Below are positions 8,919-19,970 of a DNA stretch of 64,000 nt, one piece after another. The stretch comes from Pseudomonadota bacterium (lineage in GTDB: Bacteria; Pseudomonadota; Gammaproteobacteria; Burkholderiales; Burkholderiaceae_C): contig JAIUOW010000006.1 of assembly GCA_020161775.1 (NCBI GenBank), forward strand, positions 124,001 to 188,000, in the 5' to 3' direction. The first letter of the stretch is position 1; every line of letters starts with the position of its first letter. A model generated the notes under the pieces. That model was not told the DNA's origin and made no database searches. It saw nothing but the letters and a program-made list of their open reading frames with translations. The position numbers and the translations under genes are program-made.

Positions 8919-11216
8919 TCATGCGATCTTGAATCGCGACACCGACTGGCGCAGTTCCTCGGCCATGCGGGACAGCTCACGCACCTGCTGCGCCGTGGAG
9001 CGCGTACCTTCTCCGGTCTGCTCCGTCACCGCGAAAATGTGCTGGATGTTGCCAGCCACCACGTTGGCGGATTCGGCTTCCTTGGACGCGGAGTTCGAGA
9101 TCTGCTCAATCAGGTCGGCCAGTTTGCGTGACACCTGGTCAATCTCGGTCAGCGCGGTACCGGCGTTGTCGGACAGCTTGGCCCCTTCCACCACACCCTG
9201 CGTGGAGCGCTCCATGGCGGCCACCGCGTCCTGCGTATCCGTCTGAATGGCCTTCACCAGCGCCGAGATCTGGCGCGTAGCGTCCGCGGAACGTTCAGCA
9301 AGACGCTGCACTTCTTCGGCCACCACCGAGAAGCCTCGGCCTGCTTCACCAGCGGAAGCCGCCTGGATGGCGGCGTTCAGTGCCAGCACGTTCGTCTGCT
9401 CGGTAATGTCCGAGATCAGCTCCGTAATTTCACCAATCTCCTGGGACGACTCACCCAGCCGCTTGATCCGCTTGGAGGTTTCCTGGATCTGGTCGCGGAT
9501 GGAGTTCATGCCGCCGATGGCGTTCTGCACGGCCTGCAGGCCGGACTCTGCGGCCACCAGCGATTGACGGGCCACCTGGGCTGATTCCTGCGCCTGACCG
9601 GACACCTGGTTGATTCGGCCTGCCATGTCGAGCACGGACTGGCCGGTTTCGCGAATTTCGCGCAGCTGCTCGGTGGACGCCGCCAGCAGCTCGGTGGACG
9701 TACTTTCCACCTGGGCGGTCGTCTGGGCCACCTTGGTTGCCGTGGACTGCACGCTGCCCACCAGCTGGCGCAACTCTTCCACCGTGTAGTTCACCGAGTC
9801 GGCGATGGCGCCCGTGATGTCCTCGGTCACCGTGGCTTCCTGCGTCAAATCGCCTTCAGCCACTGTCTGCAATTCGTTCATCAGCCGCAAAATGGCCGCC
9901 TGGTTCGCGTCGTTCACGCGCTTGGCTTCCTGCTCCTGGCCCTCGGCTTCCAGCCGCTGCTGTTCGGCCACCACCTGACGCTTGCGGCTGTCCTGCAGCT
10001 GCACATAGGCCAGGCCCACCGCGCAAAGAATGGCGAACACGGCGGAAATCGCCAACGCCGCCAAGGCACCCGCGCCCAGGCCGGTCTGGGCGGACAGCTT
10101 GCCCTGCAGGTCTTCCAGTGCCCGGCGCAGCGGCTCGCTGTCGGCAATGATCGCAGCCTGCGCTTCACGCGCGGACACCAGGCCCTGCAGGTTGCCCAGA
10201 ATGGCGCCAGCCTGGCTGCGGGTCTGCTCATACAGCTTCATCAGCGCATCAAGGCGTTCGCGGGTCTGCTCGTCCTTGGACCCGGCCAGGCGCAGCTCGG
10301 GGCTGCCGTCCAGCAGGCCCTGGGCGATTTCCTTGAAGGAGTTCAGGTCCTTGCCCAGCAGGAACACGGCCTCGGGCGACACGCCTTCCATCGTCAGGAA
10401 TTCGTTGGCGGATTTACCGATGCGCTGCGTCAACATCACCAGCTGGCCGGCGGCGGAGATCTCAGCCGGCGGCGCGTTCTGCTGCAGCTTGAGCGATGAC
10501 ACGGTTTCGGCGATTTCCAGCAGGTCGGAAGACTGGCGGTTGATGGTCCGCAGGGCGTTGCCCACCTGGGTCAGGATCTTCTGCTGGCCCATCACGGTGC
10601 CGGCGTTCTTTTCGGCGCGCTCCATCAGGGGCGTGATCTTGGTCACGTCTTCCTGCAGCTCGGTCGCCACGGGCTGCAGGCGCAGCTGGTCGTCACCACT
10701 GGCCAGGCCGCGCACCGTCTTGGCCAGCACGTCAGCGCTTTCCTTCACGTCGGGGAAGGCCTGGGCGGAACCCACCAGCGCCTGCGACACCGATTTGGCC
10801 AGGCGCTGCGACTGCATCAGCGACTGGCCGGTACCCGCCACCTGCTGGGCGACGCGGTCCGCCTGGTTCAGCGCGAACACCGTGACCGCGCCCAGCACCA
10901 CCAGCGCAAACGCCAGCAAGATGAACAGGATGCGCTGGTGCTGGACGATGGTGCGACGGCCCAGCAAGGGGACCGACACCAGTTCGGATTCGTCCACCGG
11001 CGGCGCCATCATTTCGTCTTCGGCCGCCATGCGGCTGGCCGGTGCTTCGTCAACGCGCTCCTCGACGGGTGCCATGGCCATCGTGCCCGGCGCCTCCATG
11101 GCGCCGGTGGCCATGGGGTCCATCGACCCGTCGGGCATGCCCAGACTCAGGTCGGCTTCGGACTCTGCCGGCCTTTTTTTGGAGAACAGTTTTTTGAGTT
11201 GGTCAACGACGGACAT
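8919..11216 (-). CDS. pilJ: PilJ-type methyl-accepting chemotaxis receptor
   Basis: A 765-residue inner-membrane chemoreceptor. A proline/acidic cytoplasmic N-terminus is followed by TM1 ([19 protein letters not shown], about 95-115), a periplasmic region with two PilJ-type four-helix modules, TM2 ([19 protein letters not shown], near 395), a HAMP-like segment ([21 protein letters not shown]) and a cytoplasmic signalling tip with [20 protein letters not shown] and [18 protein letters not shown]. Its position between pilI and pilL identifies it as the receptor that feeds the PilL kinase and controls pilus extension and retraction. Confidence 0.94.
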   Translation of the reverse strand: MSVVDQLKKLFSKKRPAESEADLSLGMPDGSMDPMATGAMEAPGTMAMAPVEERVDEAPASRMAAEDEMMAPPVDESELVSVPLLGRRTIVQHQRILFILLAFALVVLGAVTVFALNQADRVAQQVAGTGQSLMQSQRLAKSVSQALVGSAQAFPDVKESADVLAKTVRGLASGDDQLRLQPVATELQEDVTKITPLMERAEKNAGTVMGQQKILTQVGNALRTINRQSSDLLEIAETVSSLKLQQNAPPAEISAAGQLVMLTQRIGKSANEFLTMEGVSPEAVFLLGKDLNSFKEIAQGLLDGSPELRLAGSKDEQTRERLDALMKLYEQTRSQAGAILGNLQGLVSAREAQAAIIADSEPLRRALEDLQGKLSAQTGLGAGALAALAISAVFAILCAVGLAYVQLQDSRKRQVVAEQQRLEAEGQEQEAKRVNDANQAAILRLMNELQTVAEGDLTQEATVTEDITGAIADSVNYTVEELRQLVGSVQSTATKVAQTTAQVESTSTELLAASTEQLREIRETGQSVLDMAGRINQVSGQAQESAQVARQSLVAAESGLQAVQNAIGGMNSIRDQIQETSKRIKRLGESSQEIGEITELISDITEQTNVLALNAAIQAASAGEAGRGFSVVAEEVQRLAERSADATRQISALVKAIQTDTQDAVAAMERSTQGVVEGAKLSDNAGTALTEIDQVSRKLADLIEQISNSASKEAESANVVAGNIQHIFAVTEQTGEGTRSTAQQVRELSRMAEELRQSVSRFKIA

Positions 11217-11248
11217 GGTGCGGCCTTCCGGGGAAAACTGGAGCGCTC

Positions 11249-11779
11249 TTACGCGCTGATGCTCAGGAATTGGGGTTGTTGCGAGAGCGCCTGGAGGTTG
11301 ATTTCCTGCCAGTACGCGCCATTGGCATCGGTGTAGCCGCTGCCGAAATACTCGGGTGAACCCGCCGGCGGCTCAGTGGAGGCCTTGAAAGCCTCCAGGT
11401 TGCGCAACCCGGCCAGGCGGTCGATCAGCAAGGCGCAGTTGATTTCAAGCAGCGCGTTCAGCGCAATGAGCCGCGACTCGGAGCGCGCCATGTCATTGCG
11501 CTGCACCGGGGCACCGCCCGAGACGAAGCTCGCCAGGTCCACCACGCCGTACAGGCCGCCGCGCAGGTTGGCCACGCCCAGAAACCACGCCTGGGTGTAA
11601 GGCACGGGCTGCGCCGTGGCCCAGGGAAAGATCTCGCCGGACTGGCTCAGCGGGAAGAGGTACTTGCCCCCTGCAGCCTCCACCGCCAGCCAGGACGCGG
11701 CGATGCCTTCGGTACGGGCGGCCTGCAGCCGGCTCGCCAGACGGCTTTGCAATTCACGGAGTGCTTCCCGGTTGGCCAT
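11249..11779 (-). CDS. pilI: PilI, CheW-like coupling protein
   Basis: A 176-residue CheW-fold adaptor that would link the PilJ receptor to the PilL kinase. CheW hallmarks are visible: [14 protein letters not shown] near 50-65, [21 protein letters not shown] near 85-105, and [27 protein letters not shown]. It sits 7 bp downstream of pilH and 32 bp upstream of pilJ in the same leftward operon. The length and position match PilI of Pseudomonas aeruginosa. Confidence 0.9.
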   Translation of the reverse strand: MANREALRELQSRLASRLQAARTEGIAASWLAVEAAGGKYLFPLSQSGEIFPWATAQPVPYTQAWFLGVANLRGGLYGVVDLASFVSGGAPVQRNDMARSESRLIALNALLEINCALLIDRLAGLRNLEAFKASTEPPAGSPEYFGSGYTDANGAYWQEINLQALSQQPQFLSISA

Positions 11780-11786
11780 TCTTGGG

Positions 11787-12155
11787 TCAGCTCAAGGCCT
11801 TGATCTTGGCCATCAGCTCGGCGGCATCCACCGGCTTGGTGATGTAGTCGCGCGCGCCCTGGCGCATGCCCCAGACGCGGTCGGTTTCCTGGTTCTTGCT
11901 GGTGCACATGATGATCGGCACATCGGCGTACAGGGGGTCGCGCGTGATGGCACGCGTGAGCTGGAAGCCGTTCTGCCCCGGCATCACGACGTCCATCAGG
12001 ATCAGGTCGGGCTTTTCCTCGGCCAGGCGGCGAAAGGCATCGTCGGCGTTCTCGGCCGTCTTGACCGAAAAGCCGTTCTTCTGCAGCAGGTCGGTCATGA
12101 ACATCAGCTCGGTCTTGGAATCGTCCACGACCAGGACTTTTTGAATCGGCATCAC
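11787..12155 (-). CDS. pilH: PilH, single-domain response regulator of twitching motility
   Basis: This 122-residue protein is a bare CheY-type receiver: acidic pair VVDDSK at 11-12, phospho-acceptor Asp55 in LILMDVVMPG, a Thr/Ser switch with Lys in IIMCTSKNQ, and the conserved Lys in YITKPVD. It has no output domain, so it acts by protein contact or as a phosphate sink. In the Pil-Chp pathway PilH is linked to the retraction branch. Its start overlaps the pilG stop (ATGA). Assignment as PilH rather than PilG rests on gene order. Confidence 0.9.
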   Translation of the reverse strand: MMPIQKVLVVDDSKTELMFMTDLLQKNGFSVKTAENADDAFRRLAEEKPDLILMDVVMPGQNGFQLTRAITRDPLYADVPIIMCTSKNQETDRVWGMRQGARDYITKPVDAAELMAKIKALS

Positions 12156-12550
12156 GCTACTCCTTGTTGTGCGGCACCAAACTGCTGGACGGTCTGCAGC
12201 AGCTGGTCCTTGGTAAATGGTTTGGTCAGGTAGTCCTGCGAGCCGACCATGCGGCCACGGGCCTTGTCGAAAACGCCATCCTTGGACGACAGCATGACCA
12301 CCGGCACGCCCGCGAACTTGGCGTTGCGCTTGATGATCGCGCAGGTCTGGTAGCCATCCAGACGGGGCATCAGGATGTCGCAGAAAATCAGGTTGGGAAG
12401 ATAGTCGTTGACCTTGGCCAGCGCGTCAAACCCGTCCTCGGCGAGCATGACCTCATGCCCGCCCTGCTTGAGAAATATCTCGGCGCTGCGGCGGATGGTG
12501 TTGCTGTCGTCAATCACCAGGACCTTGAAGCCGGATCCATTCGTGCTCAC
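12152..12550 (-). CDS. pilG: PilG, CheY-like response regulator for pilus extension
   Basis: A 132-residue receiver-only regulator: VIDDSN at 13-17, phospho-acceptor Asp58 in FCDILMPRLDGY, a switch Ser-Lys in VVMLSSKDGVFDKARG, and Lys in YLTKPFTKDQL. Placed first in the pilGHIJL operon, it corresponds to PilG, a phosphotransfer target of the PilL/ChpA kinase that promotes pilus assembly. The stop overlaps the pilH start, so the two are probably translated together. A rubredoxin gene lies 55 bp upstream on the same strand. Confidence 0.9.
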   Translation of the reverse strand: MSTNGSGFKVLVIDDSNTIRRSAEIFLKQGGHEVMLAEDGFDALAKVNDYLPNLIFCDILMPRLDGYQTCAIIKRNAKFAGVPVVMLSSKDGVFDKARGRMVGSQDYLTKPFTKDQLLQTVQQFGAAQQGVA

Positions 12551-12605
12551 TTGACGCTGCTCCTCATTTTTTCAACGACGCCAGGGCAGGCAAGGCGCAC
12601 CACCC

Positions 12606-12779
12606 TCAAATCTGAACCATCTCGAAATCTTCCTTGCGCGCCCCGCATTCAGGGCAGGTCCAGTTCATCGGCACATCGGCCCAGGCGGTCCCGGGAGCAA
12701 TGCCGTGATCCGGCGCTCCGGTGGCCTCATCGTAGATCCACCCGCAGATCAGACACATCCAAGTTTTAGTTTCAGTCAC
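12606..12779 (-). CDS. rubA: Rubredoxin
   Basis: A 57-residue iron protein read from a GTG at 12779. It has two CxxC knuckles, C9-L-I-C12-G and C42-P-E-C45-G, with the conserved aromatic/loop segments GWIYDEATGAPDHGI, PGTAW, PMNW and DFEMVQI between and after them: the complete fingerprint of a one-iron rubredoxin. It is a soluble electron carrier. It heads the pilGHIJL operon in the same orientation, an arrangement seen in other Burkholderiales, although a functional link to pili is unproven. It is divergent from thiD, with about 90 bp between the starts. Confidence 0.93.
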   Translation of the reverse strand: MTETKTWMCLICGWIYDEATGAPDHGIAPGTAWADVPMNWTCPECGARKEDFEMVQI

Positions 12780-12867
12780 AGCTTAAAGGGCCTTCGCATA
12801 GAATGCAACGATTGTATCGAGGCACTGCGACCGAGCCGCGCGCAAGCCGCCGCCCACCGCTGGATTC

Positions 12868-13833
12868 ATGCCTATGACAAACCCCAATTCCCCATCCCAG
12901 CCCACGGTCACCGCTGACGAAGCCAGCGATGACGCGGGCGGGCCGGCCTGCGTCATGGTGTTCAATGCCAGCGACCCCAGCGGCGCGGGCGGCCTGTCCG
13001 CGGACGTGGGTGCCATCGCATCGGTGGGCGCCCATGCCTTGCCCGTGGTCACCGGCGCCTATGCGCGCGATACCGCGGAAATCTTCGAGCACTTCTCTTT
13101 CGATGAAGAGGCCGTGGCCGAGCAGGCCCGCACGATCCTGGAAGACGTGCCGGTGCAGGTGATCAAGGTTGGGTTTGCCGGCAACCCCGAAGTGCTGTCA
13201 GCCATTGCCGAGATCGCTACCGACTACGCCGACCTGCCGCTGATTGCCTACATGCCCAACCTGTCGTGGTGGGACGAAAGCCAGATTGATCTGTACCTGG
13301 ACGCCTTTCGCGAACTGGTGTTGCCGCAAACCACCGTGTTGGTAGGAAACCACAGCACGCTGTGGCGCTGGCTGTTGCCTGACTGGAGCAGCGACCGCAG
13401 CCCCGGCGCGCGCGACATCGCCAAGGCGGCCTCCAGCTTTGGCGTGCCCTACACACTTGTAACAGGCATCCCGCTGCCCGACCAGTTCATCGACAACGTG
13501 CTGGCCACGCCGCAGGCCGTCATCTGCAGCGAGAAATTCGAGCGCTTTGAAGCGGTGTTCTCCGGCGCGGGTGACACGCTGTCGGCCGCGCTGGCGGCGT
13601 TGATCGCCAGCGGCAGCGACCTGCCCGGCGCCGCAACTGAAGCGCTGAGTTACCTGGACCGTTGCCTGGACGGAGGCTTTCGCCCTGGCATGGGCAACGT
13701 GGTGCCTGACCGCCTGTTCTGGGCGCAGCCCGACACTGGCGACGACGAGGACGAGGACGAGGACGACGGCACAGATGACGGCCACCACGGCCTGCACGGA
13801 TTCGAGATGCCCCCGCACGACACCAAGCACTGA
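12868..13833 (+). CDS. thiD: Hydroxymethylpyrimidine/phosphomethylpyrimidine kinase family protein (ThiD-like)
   Basis: A 321-residue ribokinase-fold protein similar to ThiD, which phosphorylates HMP and HMP-P in thiamine synthesis. Visible blocks are [19 protein letters not shown] near 30-48 (substrate/N-terminal signature), [25 protein letters not shown], and [19 protein letters not shown] near 231-249 (anion hole and catalytic Asp of the GAGDT motif). The C-terminus has an unusual acidic then His-rich extension ([16 protein letters not shown]). It is longer and more divergent than enterobacterial ThiD (~266 residues), so the substrate is inferred. Start codons at 12868 and 12874 are both possible. 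hemL starts 4 bp downstream. Confidence 0.82.
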   Translation: MPMTNPNSPSQPTVTADEASDDAGGPACVMVFNASDPSGAGGLSADVGAIASVGAHALPVVTGAYARDTAEIFEHFSFDEEAVAEQARTILEDVPVQVIKVGFAGNPEVLSAIAEIATDYADLPLIAYMPNLSWWDESQIDLYLDAFRELVLPQTTVLVGNHSTLWRWLLPDWSSDRSPGARDIAKAASSFGVPYTLVTGIPLPDQFIDNVLATPQAVICSEKFERFEAVFSGAGDTLSAALAALIASGSDLPGAATEALSYLDRCLDGGFRPGMGNVVPDRLFWAQPDTGDDEDEDEDDGTDDGHHGLHGFEMPPHDTKH

Positions 13834-13837
13834 CACC

Positions 13838-15136
<1,299 letters not shown>

Positions 15137-15418
15137 ACACTTGTTGGTCCGCAGGTTGGCGGCGACGCTGCCCGGCTCCGCGGCTGTCCCCCGCCGGGCT
15201 GCGCCCGGCTCCTCCTTTATGCCGCTGCACCGGGCACCATCACCACCAACCCGCTACATCGTTGGAGTGCAAACGTCTGTGCGCTGCTGCGTTGGCAGGA
15301 TCAGGTGGGTGGGGCGCTCTGCGTAGCGAAATTAAGGAGGAGGGGCGGCGAAGCCGACCCGGGGGACATTCGCGGAGCAGAGTGCCCCGCACGCCTGATC
15401 CAGAAGAAGCGCAGGCGT
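15137..15418. other. Intergenic region between convergent hemL and purH
   Basis: This 282-bp stretch has no credible gene. It holds GC-rich inverted repeats near 15168-15215 (around CCGGCTCCGCGGCTG and GGGCTGCGCCCGGCTCC) and the larger palindromic element at 15311-15388. No clear hairpin plus T-run terminator is visible for either converging gene. Confidence 0.5.
15311..15388. repeat. 78-bp palindromic intergenic element
   Basis: The element begins GGGGCGCTCTGCGTAGCGAA and ends with an imperfect inverted copy (TTCGCGGAGCAGAGTGCCCC), enclosing AATTAAGGAGGAGGGGCGGCG and a GACCCGGGGGAC core. Roughly 16 of the terminal 20 bases pair. It resembles small non-autonomous palindromic repeats of Comamonadaceae genomes. 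No coding capacity. Confidence 0.5.
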
Positions 15419-16990
15419 TCAGTGACGGAAATGACGAACGCCAGAAAACACCATCGCAACACCGCGTTCATCCGCAGCATCGATGACTTCCTGATCGCGC
15501 ATCGAGCCGCCCGGCTGGATGACACACGCAGCCCCTGCATCAACAACAACATCAAGGCCATCGCGAAACGGAAAGAACGCATCGCTGGCAACGGCGGTGC
15601 CCGCCAACGTCAGCCCCGCATGGCCGGCCTTGATGCTGGCGATGCGCGCTGAATCCAGCCGGCTCATCTGGCCCGCGCCCACGCCCATGGTCATGCCGCC
15701 CTTGCAGAAGACGATGGCGTTGGACTTGACGTACTTGGCAACCTTCCAGGCAAACAGCAGGTCCTGCAATTCCTCTGCCGTCGGCGCTTTCTTCGTCACC
15801 ACCTTGAGGTCGGCCAGCGTCAGTTCCTTGTTGTCGGCCGTCTGCATGAGCAAGCCCGAGCCGACGCGCTTGACGTCCATGTGGTTGCGCCCGTTATCCC
15901 AGTCGGTCGCCCCCCCCTTGGGCAAATCAATCTGCAGGATGCGCACGTTCACCTTGGTCTTGAACACCTCCATTGCCTCGGCCGTGAAGGCCGGCGCCAT
16001 CAGCACTTCAACGAACTGCTTGCTGATGGCCTGCGCCGCCGCGCCATCCAGCGTGCGGTTCAGCGCGATGATGCCGCCGAAGGCGGAGGTCGGGTCGGTC
16101 TTGAAAGCCTTGCTGTAGGCCTCCAGCGCATCGGCGCCCACGGCCACGCCGCAGGGGTTGGCGTGCTTGACGATCACGCAGGCCGCGGCCTCAAAGCTCT
16201 TGACGCATTCCCAGGCCGCATCCGCGTCGGCGATGTTGTTGTAGCTCAGCTCCTTGCCCTGCAGTTGCTTCGCGGTCACCAGCGAGCCGGGCGCCGGGTA
16301 CAGGTCACGGTAGAACGCGGCCTGCTGGTGCGGGTTCTCGCCATAGCGCAGATCCTGCAGCTTCACGAAGCGGCCGTTGGACTGCGCCGGGAACAGCGCG
16401 TGGCTGCCGTCGTCCTGGATGCGCGAGAGGTAGTCGCTGATCGCGGCGTCGTAGTTGCTGATGCGGTTGAACGCCGCCACCGACAGCGCGAACTTCGTCT
16501 TGCTGCTGAGCGTGCCAGTCGACCTGAGCTCCTCCATCACACCCGCGTACTGCGACGCGTCGGTCAGCACGCCCACGTCCTTCCAGTTCTTGGCGGCGCT
16601 GCGCACCATGGCGGGGCCACCGATGTCGATGTTCTCGATCGCGTCTTCCAGCGTGCAGCCCGCCTTGGCCACGGTGGCTTCAAACGGATACAGGTTGACC
16701 ACCAGCAGATCAATGGTGTCGATGCCATGGTCCTGCAACGCCTTCATGTGCCCGGGCACATCGCGCCGCGCGAGCAGGCCGCCATGCACCTTGGGATGCA
16801 GGGTCTTGACGCGGCCGTCCAGCATCTCCGGAAAGCCGGTGACTTCAGCCACCTCCGTCACCGGCAGGCCCTGGTCGGCCAGCAGCCTGGCCGTGCCACC
16901 GGTCGAGATGAGCTTGATGCCCAGGCCGTGCAGCGCCTGCGCCAGCTCGACGATGCCGGTCTTGTCCGAGACAGAGATGAGTGCGTTCAT
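15419..16990 (-). CDS. purH: Bifunctional AICAR formyltransferase/IMP cyclohydrolase
   Basis: A 523-residue enzyme that catalyses the last two steps of de novo IMP synthesis. The N-terminal MGS-like cyclohydrolase domain starts [20 protein letters not shown] and includes [21 protein letters not shown] and [13 protein letters not shown]. The C-terminal formyltransferase domain has [56 protein letters not shown] and [13 protein letters not shown]. Length and motif order are standard. It lies 13 bp downstream of fis in a dusB-fis-purH leftward series. Confidence 0.97.
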   Translation of the reverse strand: MNALISVSDKTGIVELAQALHGLGIKLISTGGTARLLADQGLPVTEVAEVTGFPEMLDGRVKTLHPKVHGGLLARRDVPGHMKALQDHGIDTIDLLVVNLYPFEATVAKAGCTLEDAIENIDIGGPAMVRSAAKNWKDVGVLTDASQYAGVMEELRSTGTLSSKTKFALSVAAFNRISNYDAAISDYLSRIQDDGSHALFPAQSNGRFVKLQDLRYGENPHQQAAFYRDLYPAPGSLVTAKQLQGKELSYNNIADADAAWECVKSFEAAACVIVKHANPCGVAVGADALEAYSKAFKTDPTSAFGGIIALNRTLDGAAAQAISKQFVEVLMAPAFTAEAMEVFKTKVNVRILQIDLPKGGATDWDNGRNHMDVKRVGSGLLMQTADNKELTLADLKVVTKKAPTAEELQDLLFAWKVAKYVKSNAIVFCKGGMTMGVGAGQMSRLDSARIASIKAGHAGLTLAGTAVASDAFFPFRDGLDVVVDAGAACVIQPGGSMRDQEVIDAADERGVAMVFSGVRHFRH

Positions 16991-17003
16991 GGAAAAGGTT
17001 CTC

Positions 17004-17240
17004 TTATTTCAGCAGTTTGTGTTCGAGCAGCTTCTTGCGCAGCGTATTGCGGTTCAGGCCCAGCCATTCGGCGGCCTTGGACTGGTTCTGGTCGGCCTTG
17101 GCCATCACTGTCTCCAGCAAGGGCTTCTCGACCACCTTGACCATCATTTCGTAAAGCCCGTCGGGCTCGGTTCCACGCAGGTCCTTGAAGTAGCCCTCCA
17201 GGCTCGCGCGCACGCATTCTTCGATCTGTTTTTTGCTCAT
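17004..17240 (-). CDS. fis: Fis-family nucleoid-associated DNA-binding protein
   Basis: A 78-residue protein with the Fis layout: N-terminal dimerisation helices ([16 protein letters not shown]) and a C-terminal helix-turn-helix ([28 protein letters not shown]). Fis bends DNA and modulates rRNA and growth-phase promoters. It is shorter than E. coli Fis (98 residues) because it lacks the N-terminal arm, as is typical in betaproteobacteria. The start overlaps the dusB stop (ATGA), reproducing the conserved dusB-fis operon. Confidence 0.95.
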   Translation of the reverse strand: MSKKQIEECVRASLEGYFKDLRGTEPDGLYEMMVKVVEKPLLETVMAKADQNQSKAAEWLGLNRNTLRKKLLEHKLLK

Positions 17241-18283
17241 GCGGTTGTTTCCACCGGTTCTTCGCAGTCCATCGCCGCCGGGGCGGCCACCGGCATGCGG
17301 TCCATGACCGCACCCAGCCCTTCCATGTAGTCAGACACCGCGCGCCACTGCGCCGCGCTGTCTTCCAGCAGGTTCATGTCGTCCCTGAACGCCAGGCCAC
17401 CCGGCAGCGCGCGCACATACCAGCCAATGTGCTTGCGCGCGCTGCGCACGCCGGTGAACTCACCGTACAGCGCATAGTGGTCCAGCAGGTGGTCCAGCAG
17501 CAGGCGGCGCACTTCGGCCACCAGCGGCGGCGCCAGCTGTTCGCCCGTGGCCAGGTAGTGCGCCACCTCGCGGAATATCCACGGACGCCCCTGGGCCGCG
17601 CGGCCAATCATGACGGCGTCAGCACGGGTATATGCCAGCACCTCGCGCGCCTTGTGCGGCGTGGTGATGTCGCCATTGGCCACCACGGGCACGCGCACCG
17701 CGGCCTTGACGGCGGCGATCGTGTCGTATTCGGCCTGGCCCTTGTAGCCCTGCTCGCGCGTGCGGCCATGCACCGTCAGCATCTGCACGCCCGCGGATTC
17801 AAAGGCGCGCGCCAGCGTCACCGCGTTGCGGTGGGCCTGGCACCAGCCGGTGCGCATTTTCAGGGTGACCGGCACGCCGCGCGGCGCGCAGGCCCCGACC
17901 ACCGCCTGCACGATCTGCAGCGCCAGCGCCTCGTCCTGCATGAGGGCGGAGCCGGCCCATTTGTTGCAGACCTTCTTGGCCGGACAGCCCATGTTGATGT
18001 CGATGATCTGCGCGCCACGGTCGATGTTGTAGGCCGCGGCCTCGGCCATCATGGCCGCGTCGGTGCCGGCGATCTGCACGGCAATGGGCCCCGGCTCGCC
18101 GGTGTGGTCCGCGCGACGCGAGGTCTTGAGGCTGTTCCACAGGTCGCGGCGCGAGGTCACCATCTCGCTGACCGCATAGCCCGCGCCCAGTGCCTTGCAC
18201 AGCTGGCGAAACGGCCGGTCCGTCACCCCGGCCATCGGCGCGGCGAACACATTGTTCGCAAGGGTGTAGGGGCCGATGTTCAT
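17237..18283 (-). CDS. dusB: tRNA-dihydrouridine synthase B
   Basis: A 348-residue FMN-dependent TIM-barrel enzyme that reduces uridines in the tRNA D-loop. Family motifs are APMAGVTDRPFRQLC near 15-29, VQIAGTDAAMMAEAA, IIDINMGCPAKKVCNKWAGSALM (active-site Cys in NMGCPAKK), LKMRTGW, LTVHGRTREQGYKG and VVANGDITTPHKA. It is the first gene of the leftward dusB-fis operon and is divergent from the membrane protein gene at 18379. Confidence 0.95.
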   Translation of the reverse strand: MNIGPYTLANNVFAAPMAGVTDRPFRQLCKALGAGYAVSEMVTSRRDLWNSLKTSRRADHTGEPGPIAVQIAGTDAAMMAEAAAYNIDRGAQIIDINMGCPAKKVCNKWAGSALMQDEALALQIVQAVVGACAPRGVPVTLKMRTGWCQAHRNAVTLARAFESAGVQMLTVHGRTREQGYKGQAEYDTIAAVKAAVRVPVVANGDITTPHKAREVLAYTRADAVMIGRAAQGRPWIFREVAHYLATGEQLAPPLVAEVRRLLLDHLLDHYALYGEFTGVRSARKHIGWYVRALPGGLAFRDDMNLLEDSAAQWRAVSDYMEGLGAVMDRMPVAAPAAMDCEEPVETTA

Positions 18284-18378
18284 GGGAGGGGCGGGAGGCT
18301 GCTGAAAAATGAGGCACGATTGTAGCTGCTGAAAATTTCAGCAAACGAAATGCGCAAGCGCTTTACACTGCCGCACTC

Positions 18379-18855
18379 ATGAACGCCTGGCTGGACCAAC
18401 TGCTGAACCTGCTCGCCCTGCCCGAATACGGCCTGAGCACGGTGTTTGTCGTGGCCTTCATCTCGGCCACGCTGCTGCCGCTGGGCTCGGAGCCGGCCGT
18501 GTTTGCCTTGATCACCCTCAACCCGCAGCTGTTCTGGCCGGCGATCCTGGTCGCCACGGCAGGCAACACGCTGGGCGGCGCGCTGAACTGGTGGCTGGGC
18601 TACGGCGCCCACAAGGTGGTGGACAAGTACCGGCATTCGCCCACGCATGTGCGTGCGCTGGGCTGGCTGGAACGCCTGGGCCCACCCGCATGCCTGCTGT
18701 CATGGCTGCCGGTGGTGGGCGACCCGCTGTGCGCGGTGGCCGGCTGGCTCAAGCTGCCGTTCTGGCCCTGCGTGGGCTACATGCTGGCCGGCAAGTTCCT
18801 GCGCTACCTGACAATGACCTGGGTACTGCTGTACGTCTGGCCGGTCACACGTTGA
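18379..18855 (+). CDS. YqaA-family inner-membrane protein (SNARE-associated/VTT type)
   Basis: A 158-residue polytopic membrane protein of the YqaA/DedA-like group. It has about four hydrophobic segments: [20 protein letters not shown] near 22-42, [19 protein letters not shown] near 57-75, a segment around [23 protein letters not shown], and a C-terminal helix ending [14 protein letters not shown]. The [12 protein letters not shown] and [13 protein letters not shown] blocks are typical. The transported or flipped substrate is unknown. Its end overlaps the 3' end of the convergent ychF gene by 11 bp. Confidence 0.85.
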   Translation: MNAWLDQLLNLLALPEYGLSTVFVVAFISATLLPLGSEPAVFALITLNPQLFWPAILVATAGNTLGGALNWWLGYGAHKVVDKYRHSPTHVRALGWLERLGPPACLLSWLPVVGDPLCAVAGWLKLPFWPCVGYMLAGKFLRYLTMTWVLLYVWPVTR

Positions 18856-19939
18856 ACAGGAAGTTCATCACGTCGCCATCCTTCACGACGTATTCCTTGC
18901 CTTCGCTGCGCATCTTGCCCGCATCCTTGGCGCCCTGCTCGCCCTTGTACTGGATGAAGTCTTCAAACGCGATGGTCTGCGCGCGGATGAAGCCGCGTTC
19001 GAAGTCGGTGTGGATCACGCCAGCCGCCTGTGGCGCGGTGTCGCCAATATGCATGGTCCAGGCGCGCACTTCCTTGACGCCGGCCGTGAAGTACGTCTGC
19101 AATCCCAGCAGCTTGAAGGCCGCGCGGATCAGGCGGTTCAGGCCCGGCTCGTCCTGCCCGATTTCAGCCAGGAACATCTTCTTGTCCTCGTCGCCCATAT
19201 CGGCCATTTCGGCTTCCATCTTGGCGCAGATGGCCACCACGGGTGCGTTCTGCTTGGCCGCGTACTCGCGCAGGCGGTCCAGATAGGGGTTGTTGTCAAA
19301 CCCGTCCTCGGACACGTTGCCCACGAACATCGCCGGCTTGGCCGTGATGAGGAACAGCGGCTTGATCAGCGCCTTTTCCTCGACCGTCAATTCCAGCGAG
19401 CGCACCGGTCTGCCCTCGTCCAGCACGGCCTGCACCTTGGTCAGCACCTGCACAAGCCGGGCCGCCTCCTTGTCGTTGCCGGATTTGGCGGCCTTGGTGT
19501 AGCGCTGCAGGCTTTTTTCCACCGTGGCCAGGTCCGCCAGGCACAGCTCGGTCTGGATGACCTCGATGTCCGAGATCGGGTCCACCTTGCCGGCCACGTG
19601 GATCACGTTGTCGTCGTCAAAGCAGCGCACCACATTCACGGTGGCGTCCGTTTCGCGGATGTGCGCCAGGAACTGGTTGCCCAGGCCTTCGCCCTTGCTG
19701 GCGCCGGCCACCAGGCCCGCAATGTCCACGAATTCCACGATCGCCGGCACGATGCGCTCGGGCTTGATGATGGCCGCCAGCTGGTCCAGCCGCGGATCGG
19801 GCAGTTCCACGATGCCCACATTGGGCTCGATGGTGCAAAAAGGGTAGTTTTCAGCGGCGATGCCAGCCTTGGTCAATGCGTTGAACAAGGTGGATTTCCC
19901 TACGTTGGGCAGGCCTACAATGCCGCACTTCAAGCTCAT
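18845..19939 (-). CDS. ychF: Redox-regulated ribosome-binding ATPase YchF (Obg family)
   Basis: A 364-residue P-loop protein that prefers ATP over GTP. It has the G1 motif [14 protein letters not shown] at 8-21, the [15 protein letters not shown] switch region, the G3-like [20 protein letters not shown], and a C-terminal TGS domain ending [19 protein letters not shown]. The start at 19939 ([11 protein letters not shown]) is set by the family N-terminus; longer in-frame upstream extensions look non-coding. It binds ribosomes and affects stress responses in E. coli. Its start codon overlaps the region where the divergent 7TM gene begins. Confidence 0.96.
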   Translation of the reverse strand: MSLKCGIVGLPNVGKSTLFNALTKAGIAAENYPFCTIEPNVGIVELPDPRLDQLAAIIKPERIVPAIVEFVDIAGLVAGASKGEGLGNQFLAHIRETDATVNVVRCFDDDNVIHVAGKVDPISDIEVIQTELCLADLATVEKSLQRYTKAAKSGNDKEAARLVQVLTKVQAVLDEGRPVRSLELTVEEKALIKPLFLITAKPAMFVGNVSEDGFDNNPYLDRLREYAAKQNAPVVAICAKMEAEMADMGDEDKKMFLAEIGQDEPGLNRLIRAAFKLLGLQTYFTAGVKEVRAWTMHIGDTAPQAAGVIHTDFERGFIRAQTIAFEDFIQYKGEQGAKDAGKMRSEGKEYVVKDGDVMNFLFNV

Positions 19940-19970
19940 GACAGTTCCCGAAAAACAAGGCGGCAAGTGT

